From: Candidatus Aminicenantota bacterium
GTDB lineage: Bacteria > Acidobacteriota > Aminicenantia > Aminicenantales > Aminicenantaceae
DNA length: 55,334 nucleotides
Direction: 5' to 3'
Assembly (NCBI GenBank): GCA_016783445.1
Contig: JADHWO010000010.1
Coordinates: 1-55,334, forward strand
In this document: positions 46,297 to 54,563 of the stretch, in pieces
Layout: every line of letters begins with the position of its first letter
Position numbering within the stretch: position 1 is the first letter of the stretch
Made by a program: the position numbers and the translations under genes
Notes under the pieces: generated by a model
Databases searched by the model: none
The model's input: only the letters and a program-made list of their open reading frames with translations
What the model was told of the DNA's origin: nothing

Positions 46297-47685
46297 TTAC
46301 CAGTATCCAAGCTCTGAAAGAATCTTTACCACCGCGCCTGCTCCAACAGCCAGAATTGCCAGAATAAGCATAGTATTCCACATTGTCCCCTTTAAACCTC
46401 TATTAACTTCATCACCAAGATAGCTTCTTTTATTCTGCAGAATAAAGAAACAAATGTACGTAACAGGCATCATGAGAAGATTAAATGAGGAAGTAATAAC
46501 CGGCAGCCAAAAGGGCATTTTATAGAACGCGCCAAGAATACCGATGTTTGCGAGCATGGTGCTTGCCCGGTAAGCCCAGCCATGGTACTTAAAATGAAAC
46601 ATCTCACTGAGCACAAATCCACAAATGAGCATTTCGATGACAAGAGTAGTGAGGCACATACTAAGAATCCCGAAGGAAAAAATCAGCCGTCCGAATGTGA
46701 GCCCGACAAGAGGTTGGAGAGCATGGCCCACATCTACAGCATCTTTCACTTTGATACCTTGGACAAACAAAGTGTTTGCACAGGCAATAGTGACAAAACT
46801 TGTAGCCAGAACAAAAGGAATAAACATCGACGCACCAAGGTCAAAGTTCTTGAGTCCACGATGCTCTTTCCCCCAGCCGCGCGCTAACATGGTATAAGGG
46901 TATAAAAAGGTCATATTGACACCAACAGCTGCACCAAGCTGACCTAAAACAATCGTTATGCCCTCTCGAGTGTGCGGAATGTGAAAAGTGAAATAGCCTT
47001 TTAACAATTCAATCCAGTTCACTCCTGTTTTAATAACCACAAGAAGAAATGAGAAAACCATGAGAATCAACATGTATTTGAGAGTCCTCTCAAAAGCTCG
47101 AATAGCTTTCCGGCTGCCGCGCCCGTAGCTCCAGCATATACTGGTAGAAAATATGAGGAGGATCAGGGCGATTGGTCCCCTGGGCATATTAACACCAATA
47201 ACGTCAAAAATATCTTTAAAGACCGCAGTACCGAGCGAGTATTGTGGAAACTGCCAGACTACAGAGGCAATAAAGACATTTAATCCCCAGAGGAGGGCCA
47301 GGCTGGGATGAAGTTTTTTCCAGAATACATCATAAGGCCGCGCACGGGTGTTTAGGAGTTGGTGTCCTATGGCTGAAAACATCATAACTCCCAAAAACAT
47401 AGCTACAGGCTGTACCCAGAGCAATTTGTAGCCAAAAACAGAACCGGCAAATATGGCTGAACCAGCTGAGCCTGCACCAAGAGTCAGTGCACTCTGAACC
47501 CAACCCGGTCCGGAAAGACCCCAGTAACCCCTCCAGCGATTCCAAAAATGCGGCCGGACGTTAATCTCCTGTAAAAGCTGCAGCTCGTGTTCCAGCGCCT
47601 TAGAGTCTCGCGTCTCAACCATAGGCAGGCCTCGGCGGAGATCGTCGCTTTGATTAAATTTGCTTCCCTTCAAATTTATTGCCAT
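46297..47685 (-). CDS. Nramp-related transporter lacking the canonical metal motifs
   Basis: The 462-residue protein has the Nramp-type sequence order: WGLSGPGWVQSALTLGAGSAG in the first helix (about 56-75), about 11 helices overall, and LGAAVGVNMTFLYPYTMLARG in helix 6 (about 252-272). Canonical Nramp proteins bind divalent metals with DPGN in helix 1 and MPH in helix 6. Here these are GAGS and FLYPY, so Mn/Fe transport is doubtful. It probably belongs to a divergent Nramp-related branch with another substrate. The first 50 residues are charged and cytoplasmic. Confidence 0.85.
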   Translation of the reverse strand: MAINLKGSKFNQSDDLRRGLPMVETRDSKALEHELQLLQEINVRPHFWNRWRGYWGLSGPGWVQSALTLGAGSAGSAIFAGSVFGYKLLWVQPVAMFLGVMMFSAIGHQLLNTRARPYDVFWKKLHPSLALLWGLNVFIASVVWQFPQYSLGTAVFKDIFDVIGVNMPRGPIALILLIFSTSICWSYGRGSRKAIRAFERTLKYMLILMVFSFLLVVIKTGVNWIELLKGYFTFHIPHTREGITIVLGQLGAAVGVNMTFLYPYTMLARGWGKEHRGLKNFDLGASMFIPFVLATSFVTIACANTLFVQGIKVKDAVDVGHALQPLVGLTFGRLIFSFGILSMCLTTLVIEMLICGFVLSEMFHFKYHGWAYRASTMLANIGILGAFYKMPFWLPVITSSFNLLMMPVTYICFFILQNKRSYLGDEVNRGLKGTMWNTMLILAILAVGAGAVVKILSELGYW

Positions 47686-47815
47686 TATTTATATCTTAAG
47701 AGATTTTGATCAAGCTCAAACCGACAAAATGTGGCAGAAGATAAAAAGAATTACGCTTCGATCCCCGCCGAAACAACAGCAGTCACTGCCTTTATATAAA
47801 ACACGCTGTAATTCT

Positions 47816-48502
47816 CTATTTTAAACTTCTTTTCCCCCATAACTTGATATCGTCGAAATACCCTGTATCGTCGAATGAACCGATTCCGACAAGCCCATGA
47901 GTCAGTGTTAAGTTTTTGGTTGTTAGAATCGGCGTTTCCATGTCGTCAAGAAAGGCCTTAATTTCTCCGGTACTCGTTTCACAGGTGACCTTAAACTCAT
48001 GCCACTCTGTGTCTGTCAAGCGAAAAACCGACTCCCCTGCTGGTTCAACATTGACCTTGACGCGGTCTGCCCCGTTAACTAAACCAATGATATTGTGAGC
48101 CCCATCACTTTTTGCTGAAAAGTGGACATAGTAAAAATGAGTCGGATCTTGGAAGTGAAAAAATACACATGTATCCCGGTTCTTGTTTTCCGTGTCCGCT
48201 TTGTTTTTAAGCCGGCCTGAGAATTCAAATGATGTCACATCATAGGCAACCAAAACAGACCAAGAAGTCGGAGCCCGGATTTTACCCTGTTCGCCAGGAG
48301 AGACAAGTTCGTAGACCATCAAATCCTCTACGTTAACAACCTGCCAGTTTCCTGGAATGTTGGGCTGCCAGCCAATGGTTTTACCGTCTTCGAAATCATA
48401 ACTTACAAGAAGAGGCAGTTCATTTATGCTTTTTTCTCCACAATTCAACAAACAAATAAGAAAGCCCACGAAAAGAACTAACTTAATAATTGATGGCTTC
48501 AA
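47816..48502 (-). CDS. lipoprotein with concanavalin-like (DUF1080-type) domain
   Basis: A hydrophobic N-terminus ends LLNC (Cys21), a weak lipobox. The rest is a single beta-sandwich: LLVSYDFEDGKTIGWQP, RDTCVFFHFQDPTHFYYVHF, TEWHEFKVTCETSTGEIKAF and GLVGIGSFDDTGYFDDIKLW. This matches DUF1080/LamG-like domains that bind or cleave disaccharides (the related 3-keto-disaccharide hydrolases). Active-site assignment is not possible by eye. Next to transport, lyase and sulfatase-like genes it fits polysaccharide use. Confidence 0.78.
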   Translation of the reverse strand: MKPSIIKLVLFVGFLICLLNCGEKSINELPLLVSYDFEDGKTIGWQPNIPGNWQVVNVEDLMVYELVSPGEQGKIRAPTSWSVLVAYDVTSFEFSGRLKNKADTENKNRDTCVFFHFQDPTHFYYVHFSAKSDGAHNIIGLVNGADRVKVNVEPAGESVFRLTDTEWHEFKVTCETSTGEIKAFLDDMETPILTTKNLTLTHGLVGIGSFDDTGYFDDIKLWGKRSLK

Positions 48503-48656
48503 CTTAAACCACCTCCTTTGATTAATTGTTCAGCTAAACAGTTTTTTTACCTGATTACCTTAAATATAGCCTACAAGAAGTAAAATAATCACTATAGAAA
48601 GAATTAAAACACCGAAAATTTTGGACAGTTTTTAATCGCCACTTATCCCCAGCCCA

Positions 48657-49649
48657 TTAAACTGGAAGTCCATCCGTGTAGTCTGGATGCATCCACTCAA
48701 ATGACTTGCTTTCGAAAAAAGGTATCAAAGTCCCCTTGATTTTCCCCATTTCTTCTGGATTCATCTTTTTAAATTTTTTCACTAATTCGATGTTTTTCTT
48801 CAGGACATCAAGACTGTCCGTACCAATGGCTGCGGCACTTACATGCTCCAGGCTCATGGCATAACGAATAAGCTCCTCTGGGGTAACACTTTTAACTGTC
48901 TCTCTTGGCCGGACAACCTTCATCGCCAGTATACCCATTCTCTTCTTCGCCGCTGCAGGAATGGCATGTTTTTCAAAATCTCCTTTTCGCTCCGCATAAT
49001 GATTGAGTGCTATAAGCATAGTGTCGAAGTCATAGCGATCTGCCATTGCCTTCATGGCTTCTGCAGAAAGGTGGCCCGAATAACCAATGAATTGTGTCAC
49101 TTTTTCATCCTTGAGTTTCTGGAGGGCTTTGAGGACTCCGTTCTTTGCCCCGATTTTCTCAACATCCTCAATGGACCGGACAAGGTGTATCTGGTAGAGG
49201 TCAAGATGGTTGGTCTTGAGGCGCTTCAAACTCTCCTCAAGATGGCGCATGGCACCATCGTAAGTCCTGTCTCCGACTTTTGTTGCAAGGAAGACCTCAT
49301 CACGCCTGTCTTTCAAAACCAGTCCTAAACGCTCTTCACTGACCACATTATTGAATATATAATCGTGTGCTGTGTCCCAGTAATACAAGCCATGGTCCAA
49401 TGCATAATTAAGTATTTCCACGCTTTTTTCCGGTTCTTTAACAGTACAAAACCGGGAGCCACAACCAATCACGATGAGTGGCACACGAACTCCTGTTTTT
49501 CCCAGAATTCGAGTTGGTAGGCCTTTGGCATTAAAGGCCTTGCCTTTTTCCCCAGAAAATAATTTTTTATAAGACATACTGCAAAAAACAGCAGTGGCCG
49601 TGAAACTTTTCTTAATAAAATCCCGACGATTGACCAGATTAATTTTCAT
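48657..49649 (-). CDS. aldo/keto reductase with Tat-like export signal
   Basis: NRRDFIKKSF (residues 7-16) and the following hydrophobic stretch look like a Tat signal. The TIM-barrel AKR has the catalytic tetrad Asp92, Tyr97 (YYWDTAHDYIF), Lys124 (FLATKVG) and His155 (LYQIHLVRS). It reduces carbonyls with NAD(P)H or, if exported through Tat with cofactor, acts outside the cytoplasm. Substrate is unknown. A Tat-exported AKR is common in Planctomycetes and relatives. A ribosome site AAAGGAGAT lies just before the ATG. Confidence 0.88.
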   Translation of the reverse strand: MKINLVNRRDFIKKSFTATAVFCSMSYKKLFSGEKGKAFNAKGLPTRILGKTGVRVPLIVIGCGSRFCTVKEPEKSVEILNYALDHGLYYWDTAHDYIFNNVVSEERLGLVLKDRRDEVFLATKVGDRTYDGAMRHLEESLKRLKTNHLDLYQIHLVRSIEDVEKIGAKNGVLKALQKLKDEKVTQFIGYSGHLSAEAMKAMADRYDFDTMLIALNHYAERKGDFEKHAIPAAAKKRMGILAMKVVRPRETVKSVTPEELIRYAMSLEHVSAAAIGTDSLDVLKKNIELVKKFKKMNPEEMGKIKGTLIPFFESKSFEWMHPDYTDGLPV

Positions 49650-49781
49650 TATTTATCTCCTTTTTTAGAGGAAAGGTTTTTTACTTTAATAAGGCTCGGA
49701 TTATAAGAATTTGTTTTTTGATACAAAACTCTTTTCCCAGTCTTTTTGGGCAATTTTTTTCTACTCTTTCTCTCCTCCTCA

Positions 49782-49919
49782 TATATCACAGTAAAAAAAA
49801 GTGGTCAAACAGAAAGAAATGGGCACAAGCATTTTCAAATTCGTTATTCAGATAAGTTTTGGGACGAAATGGACTGGCAAGACCATTTGTATTTGACCCT
49901 GCTTTTTTCCTGTGATATA
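49782..49919. repeat. 138-bp element with 17-bp terminal inverted repeats
   Basis: TATATCACAGTAAAAAA (49782-49798) is matched in reverse complement by 49903-49919 at 16 of 17 positions. No transposase lies inside. It sits in the 352-base gap between the divergent aldo/keto reductase and heparinase-like genes, so it could also influence their promoters. Nothing else was recognised in 49650-50001. Confidence 0.5.
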
Positions 49920-50001
49920 AACCACAAAAAAGCAAACTGGAAAAGTATTAATCACCGATCAAAGAAGAGCCAAAAACTTAATTCTTTGGAGGAATAGGAA
50001 A

Positions 50002-51972
50002 ATGAAATCGATTAAAATTTTAGTGTTTATATTTCTAATCAATTCGATATGCTTATTTCCCCTTTTTGGTCAAGAGCAGATAGATTTATTGAGCGGCACA
50101 TATACTCCTGAAATACTCAAAGAAATCATTGTCCCTACAGGAGATTGGCATCCGTTCCCGACGTCAAGTGAGCAGCAAAAGTGGCAAAAAATTCCACAAA
50201 AAGTTCGTGTAGCATATATCCGGCAGGCAGAAAAATATCTTAATTGTGACTGGGAAACACCCAAAGCCTCTGTATTCCTGGAGTATGTAAGAAACGGAAA
50301 TAGAAGCAATTATCAAAGAGTCTCATTCGGGCGGCGCACAAAGCTGGCAGAGCTTGTGATTGCCGAGTGTATTGAAGGGAAAGGACGATTTTTAGACGAT
50401 ATTCTTAACGGCATATGGGCTATATGCGAAGAGACATATTGGGGTGTTCCGGCTCATATAGGCGCTCAGAAAAAAGGGCCTGGTTTGCCTGACATCACAG
50501 AACCAACAGTCGATTTGTTTGCTGCAGAAACCGGCATGCTTATGGCGTGGACTTATTATCTACTGGAAGAGCAGCTGGATCAAATTTCACCATTAATTAG
50601 AGATCGAATACATTACGAGGTCCAGCATAGGATTATTTCTGTCAACCTCGAACGTGAAAACTTCTGGTGGATGGGTTTTAATAATCGAAGAGTGAACAAC
50701 TGGAATCCCTGGATTTGTTCCAACTGGCTAACAGCTGTACTCATCCTCGAAAAAGATCCGGAGCGAAAAATCCAATCCATCTATAAAATCATGAAATGCC
50801 TGGACAATTTCATGAATCCCTATCCCTCGGATGGGGGGTGTGACGAAGGGCCCTCTTATTGGAATCGTGCAGGAGGGTCCTTGTACGATTGTCTTGAATT
50901 ACTCCACAGTGCTTCAAACGGCAAAATAAACATTTTTAATAAACCGCTTATTCAGGAAATCGGCAGGTATATTTATCGTGTTTACATACATGACCGATAC
51001 TTTATTAATTTTGCCGATGCAGCCGCCAAATTATCCGCAAATCCAAGCCTTATTTTCCGTTATGGCAAAAGCATTAAAGATAAAAATATGATTGGTTTTG
51101 GCGCTTTTTTAGCGAAACAGCAGAATATGGGAGAGGATTATATAAGGGGAAGCTTCGGTTGTCTGGGAAGAGTGTTACCCGCATTATTCTATCTGGATGA
51201 ACTGTTAAACGCAGAACCTAAAGTGCCGATGGCAAGAGATTCCTGGATGCCGGAATTACAGGTAATGGGAGCAAGATTTAGGGAGGGATCAAAAGAAGGT
51301 CTTTATGTAGCCGCAAAGGGCGGCCATAATGCTGAAAGCCATAATCATAATGATGTAGGAAATTATATTGTCTATGCTGACGGCTATCCTGCAATCATCG
51401 ATGTAGGTGTTGAAACCTACACAGCCAAAACCTTCAGCTCCAGAAGGTATGAGATCTGGACCATGCAATCCGCCTATCATAATTTGCCCACAGTTAACGG
51501 AGTTAAACAAAAAAATGGCAGGGAATTCAGAGCAACTGATGTGAGCTATAAAGCAAGTGAGAAAAGAGCCATTTTTAGCCTGGACATATCCAAAGCTTAC
51601 CCCGATGAAGCCAAGCTTAAATCCTGGAAACGAACCATTACTTTAAATAGAGGTAAAAATGTAATCATACGTGATACATATGAACTTGAAGAAGTTTGTC
51701 AAAACTTACAGATGAGTTTAATGAGCTGGCGGAAGCCAGTATTAGAAAAAGAAGGCACAATTAGACTTCAGAATCCTGAGGAGATAAAGAACTCAAAACC
51801 AGTTTATATTGTTTATGACAGAAATAGATTTAAAGTTGACTTTGAAACAATTCCTATCGAGGATGGAAGGCTTCGGTCTTCATGGGGAGAGCGATTATAC
51901 AGAATAATATTGACAGCCAGCAAAACACCTTTAAAAGACGATTTCTCAATCCGTTTCGTACAAAAATATTGA
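50002..51972 (+). CDS. exported heparinase II/III family polysaccharide lyase-like protein
   Basis: A signal peptide (about 1-24, ending LFGQ) precedes an alpha/alpha-toroid of about 370 residues (motifs LMAWTYYLLEEQ, WWMGFNNRRVNNW, CDEGPSYWNRAGGSLYDCL). A heparinase II/III beta-sandwich follows, starting with AAKGGHNAESHNHNDVGNY (near 430-448), which holds the catalytic His/Tyr pattern. Such lyases cleave uronic-acid-containing chains such as heparan sulfate, alginate or related polymers. Substrate cannot be told. An AGGAGG-like ribosome site precedes the start. It sits next to a sulfatase-like gene, which often pairs with such lyases. Confidence 0.87.
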   Translation: MKSIKILVFIFLINSICLFPLFGQEQIDLLSGTYTPEILKEIIVPTGDWHPFPTSSEQQKWQKIPQKVRVAYIRQAEKYLNCDWETPKASVFLEYVRNGNRSNYQRVSFGRRTKLAELVIAECIEGKGRFLDDILNGIWAICEETYWGVPAHIGAQKKGPGLPDITEPTVDLFAAETGMLMAWTYYLLEEQLDQISPLIRDRIHYEVQHRIISVNLERENFWWMGFNNRRVNNWNPWICSNWLTAVLILEKDPERKIQSIYKIMKCLDNFMNPYPSDGGCDEGPSYWNRAGGSLYDCLELLHSASNGKINIFNKPLIQEIGRYIYRVYIHDRYFINFADAAAKLSANPSLIFRYGKSIKDKNMIGFGAFLAKQQNMGEDYIRGSFGCLGRVLPALFYLDELLNAEPKVPMARDSWMPELQVMGARFREGSKEGLYVAAKGGHNAESHNHNDVGNYIVYADGYPAIIDVGVETYTAKTFSSRRYEIWTMQSAYHNLPTVNGVKQKNGREFRATDVSYKASEKRAIFSLDISKAYPDEAKLKSWKRTITLNRGKNVIIRDTYELEEVCQNLQMSLMSWRKPVLEKEGTIRLQNPEEIKNSKPVYIVYDRNRFKVDFETIPIEDGRLRSSWGERLYRIILTASKTPLKDDFSIRFVQKY

Positions 51973-52106
51973 AGACTCCACCTTTCTGCGGATTTATTAA
52001 AATTTAGAACGACGAGATATCTTTTAAGACGCGGAAAAACTCTAGGATTTTTTTCTATTAAAAGATGATTTTTTATCTGATTAAATCAGAATAGTCAAAC
52101 TACCGT

Positions 52107-52207
52107 GGGCTTGATAAACCAAGCCCCTACAAAGGACAAGATTGCCGCGTCGCAATGGACTCTTTATAACACATCAAATTGTCAAATGTTGAGACGCGAC
52201 CCCTTTT
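52107..52207. repeat. dispersed repeat cluster (palindrome plus shared 39-bp tail)
   Basis: GGGCTTGATAAACCAAGCCC (52107-52126) is a near-perfect palindrome of the family at 9042. It is followed by a truncated ATTGCCGCGTCG unit and a 39-base segment (52169-52207) that matches 18702-18740 at 37 positions. Its last two bases overlap the stop codon of the sulfatase-like gene. Confidence 0.8.
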
Positions 52208-54332
52208 ATTTTTGCTGGCATTGCTGGATCAAGGAATTGAGCTTCTCTTTTTCCTTTTCGGATATTCGGGTATAGGTGGCTGTTTTATATCTTTTAAGAA
52301 ACTCCAGGGCTTTGCTTTTATTTCCTTTCGCCAGATAGGCCAGACCCAGGTTGTAAAGCGGGAAGGAATAATCAGAATTTAGTTCTACTGCCTTTTCCCA
52401 GCAATTAATCGCTGCATCCATATCCCCGGTCTCTCCATAGGCGCTTCCTAATCCGTTATAGGCCGAAGAATATCCGGGATCAAGCTCAATAGCTTTTTGA
52501 AAATTGTGAATAGCACTCTTAAGATCCCCAGCTTTTTTTGACTTCAGGGCTTTGGATAGATAAAGGGAACCCAGGTTATTAAAAACTATAGGATAGTTAT
52601 TATCCAGAATCAGTGCTTTCTGATATGCTTCAACAGCATTCTGGAAATCTCCTTTGCTCCAGTATGCAACACCCAGATAATTCCATAACTCCGGATCATA
52701 GTCTATAGAATCCAGCCCTTTTTTCAGAATCTTGATAGCTGCATCATATTCTCCAACCTCAATGAGAAAAATTCCGTACGAGCTGATTAATTTATTGCTT
52801 GAAGGATTATTCTCAAGTCCTTCCTTGAGAGTCTTTATAGCTTCCTCTAATTTCCCAAGTTCTTTATATAAAGTTGCGAGGTAGGAATAGGCCTGATCAA
52901 AATCCTTCCTTTCCTCTATGACTTCACTTAAAAGTCTTATTCCTGTCATAATGTCACCTCCATGATATGCTTTCATAGAGTTCATCAGTTTAACCTGATA
53001 GGGAAGAAGTGTTTTTAAATCATCTTTCTGGGAAAAACTCTGTTTTCTCGAAACCTGAGGATTTGAAACATAACCAAGGCTTTTCAGCTTCTCAAGAGCT
53101 TCCCTGTCGATTTTTTGTCTGCCAGCAGTTTTACCAGCGTAGGATTGTTGTTTAATTATCTTTTCCAGCTTCGCCTTGTATTTACCTAATTTTTTTTGGG
53201 GAGCAAGGTTTTCCAGTTCATCAAAGTCTTGTTCCAAATCGTATAATTCCGGGATAGGTGAATCAAAAAATTTTTGACTGCCCTCGATAAAACCTTTTAG
53301 AGGAGCCCACCCCCTGCTGTAAAAGGGATAAAGAGATTCAAAATAAATTACTCTTTTAGGTAACTTCTTCCCCTTTGCAACAGACACAAGTGAGACTCCC
53401 TGAAGAAAAGACGGTTTTTCTATTCCCAAAGTCTCACAGACAGTAGGAAAAATATCTGTGTGGCAAACTTCGTGATTTACCTCACCTGGTTGTCCTCCCG
53501 GAAAATACAAAATCAAAGGAATCCAAAGAGTGGCATTGTAGGCAAAATAGCCGTGAGTAGGCTCTCCATGCTGTCCTAAAGCCTCGCCATGATCACCGGT
53601 AAAGATTATTAAAGTTTTTTCAAATAATCCATTTTTTTCCAGATAATCGAACAATCTTCCAAGGGCAAAATCCACGTAAGCGACCTCACCGCTGTAGGGA
53701 TCTTTTTTGTATAAAGACCTGTAGGGTTCAGGAGGATCATAGCGCTGGTGAGGGTCAAAACAGTGAACCCAGAGAAACCAGGGATCCCTCTGGTTTTTCA
53801 GCCAATCCATGGCTTTATCAACAACAACTTCTGCCTTTCTTTCCACGTAAGTAAATTCCTGTGAGCTGATGCCTCCATAATAATCATCATAAACATCAAA
53901 TCCCTGTGTTAATCCAAACCTTGAGTCTAAAGGAAAAGCACCGATAAAGGCTCCGGTGGAATAATCATAGTTCTTTAAAAGCTCGGTTAAAGTTAAATAT
54001 TCTTCATTTACAATAAAATTTGAGTTGTCATGTACTCCGTGATAAAGAGGAGTGGTTCCCAGAAGGATGTTCGCATGGGAAGGTAAAGTTGTTGGAGTAT
54101 GAGCAAAGGCTTTTTTAAATAAAACACCTTTTTCTGCAAGGCTGTCAATATGTGGTGTTTTTAGATGTTCTCTGCTGTAGCAGCTGAGTCTATCCGGACG
54201 CAGGGTATCTATAGTAATGAGCAAAAAATTGTATTTTGTTCTTGTTGAATCAGTTTTCGAAAACAAAGACGAGGTAACTAATAAAACAGTCAAAATAATA
54301 CAAAAAACTTCCAGCGAATAATTTCTTTCCAT
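52206..54332 (-). CDS. sulfatase-like hydrolase fused to TPR repeats
   Basis: A signal or anchor helix (about 8-25) precedes an alkaline-phosphatase-superfamily sulfatase domain (about 33-390) with metal residues in ITIDTLRPDRLS (Asp42) and FTGDHGEALGQHGEPTHG. The active-site motif is TTLPSHANIL, with Thr82 where true sulfatases have the Cys or Ser that becomes formylglycine. The enzyme may therefore be a phosphoesterase or transferase. At least five TPR repeats (about 460-690, for example PELWNYLGVAYWSKGDFQNA and YNGLGSAYGETGDMDAAINC) follow. Sulfatase-TPR fusions of this kind are common in Acidobacteriota-like genomes. It is in line with the lyase gene but on the opposite strand. Confidence 0.87.
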   Translation of the reverse strand: MERNYSLEVFCIILTVLLVTSSLFSKTDSTRTKYNFLLITIDTLRPDRLSCYSREHLKTPHIDSLAEKGVLFKKAFAHTPTTLPSHANILLGTTPLYHGVHDNSNFIVNEEYLTLTELLKNYDYSTGAFIGAFPLDSRFGLTQGFDVYDDYYGGISSQEFTYVERKAEVVVDKAMDWLKNQRDPWFLWVHCFDPHQRYDPPEPYRSLYKKDPYSGEVAYVDFALGRLFDYLEKNGLFEKTLIIFTGDHGEALGQHGEPTHGYFAYNATLWIPLILYFPGGQPGEVNHEVCHTDIFPTVCETLGIEKPSFLQGVSLVSVAKGKKLPKRVIYFESLYPFYSRGWAPLKGFIEGSQKFFDSPIPELYDLEQDFDELENLAPQKKLGKYKAKLEKIIKQQSYAGKTAGRQKIDREALEKLKSLGYVSNPQVSRKQSFSQKDDLKTLLPYQVKLMNSMKAYHGGDIMTGIRLLSEVIEERKDFDQAYSYLATLYKELGKLEEAIKTLKEGLENNPSSNKLISSYGIFLIEVGEYDAAIKILKKGLDSIDYDPELWNYLGVAYWSKGDFQNAVEAYQKALILDNNYPIVFNNLGSLYLSKALKSKKAGDLKSAIHNFQKAIELDPGYSSAYNGLGSAYGETGDMDAAINCWEKAVELNSDYSFPLYNLGLAYLAKGNKSKALEFLKRYKTATYTRISEKEKEKLNSLIQQCQQK

Positions 54333-54505
54333 CTTATCCTTTAGGTTTCTGTCTCCAAGTCTTAAAAATCCAAACCAGAAAATTGTAATTTGGTACCTGA
54401 AAAACTGATTTTATAAAAAATCCTGGAAAACAAAAAGTTTATTTTTAAAAGCTCTGACAAGTTCAAGATACTTTCTAGATTTTCCCACTGGAGGATACAA
54501 GAAAG

Positions 54506-54538
54506 AAGCCCCTTCCGCCTTAAAGGCGGAAGGGGCTT
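54506..54538 (-). terminator. strong Rho-independent terminator of the TonB receptor gene
   Basis: Arms AAGCCCCTTCCGCCTT (54506-54521) and its exact complement (54523-54538) form a 16-base-pair stem. On the minus strand the stem is followed by TTCTTTCTTG (a T-rich tail). It lies 25 bases after the stop at 54564. The GC-rich stem in AT-rich sequence is the clearest terminator in the window. Confidence 0.85.
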
Positions 54539-54563
54539 GGAGATTAATGTTGTGCAACACAGC

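Noticed and set aside
46196-46381. minus-strand frame at the end of the Nramp-related gene
   Set aside because: It lies mostly in another frame of the transporter and ends in intergenic sequence; no domain.
49746-49997. 83-codon frame just before the heparinase-like gene
   Set aside because: No ribosome site, no recognisable domain, and it runs through the inverted-repeat element; likely chance.
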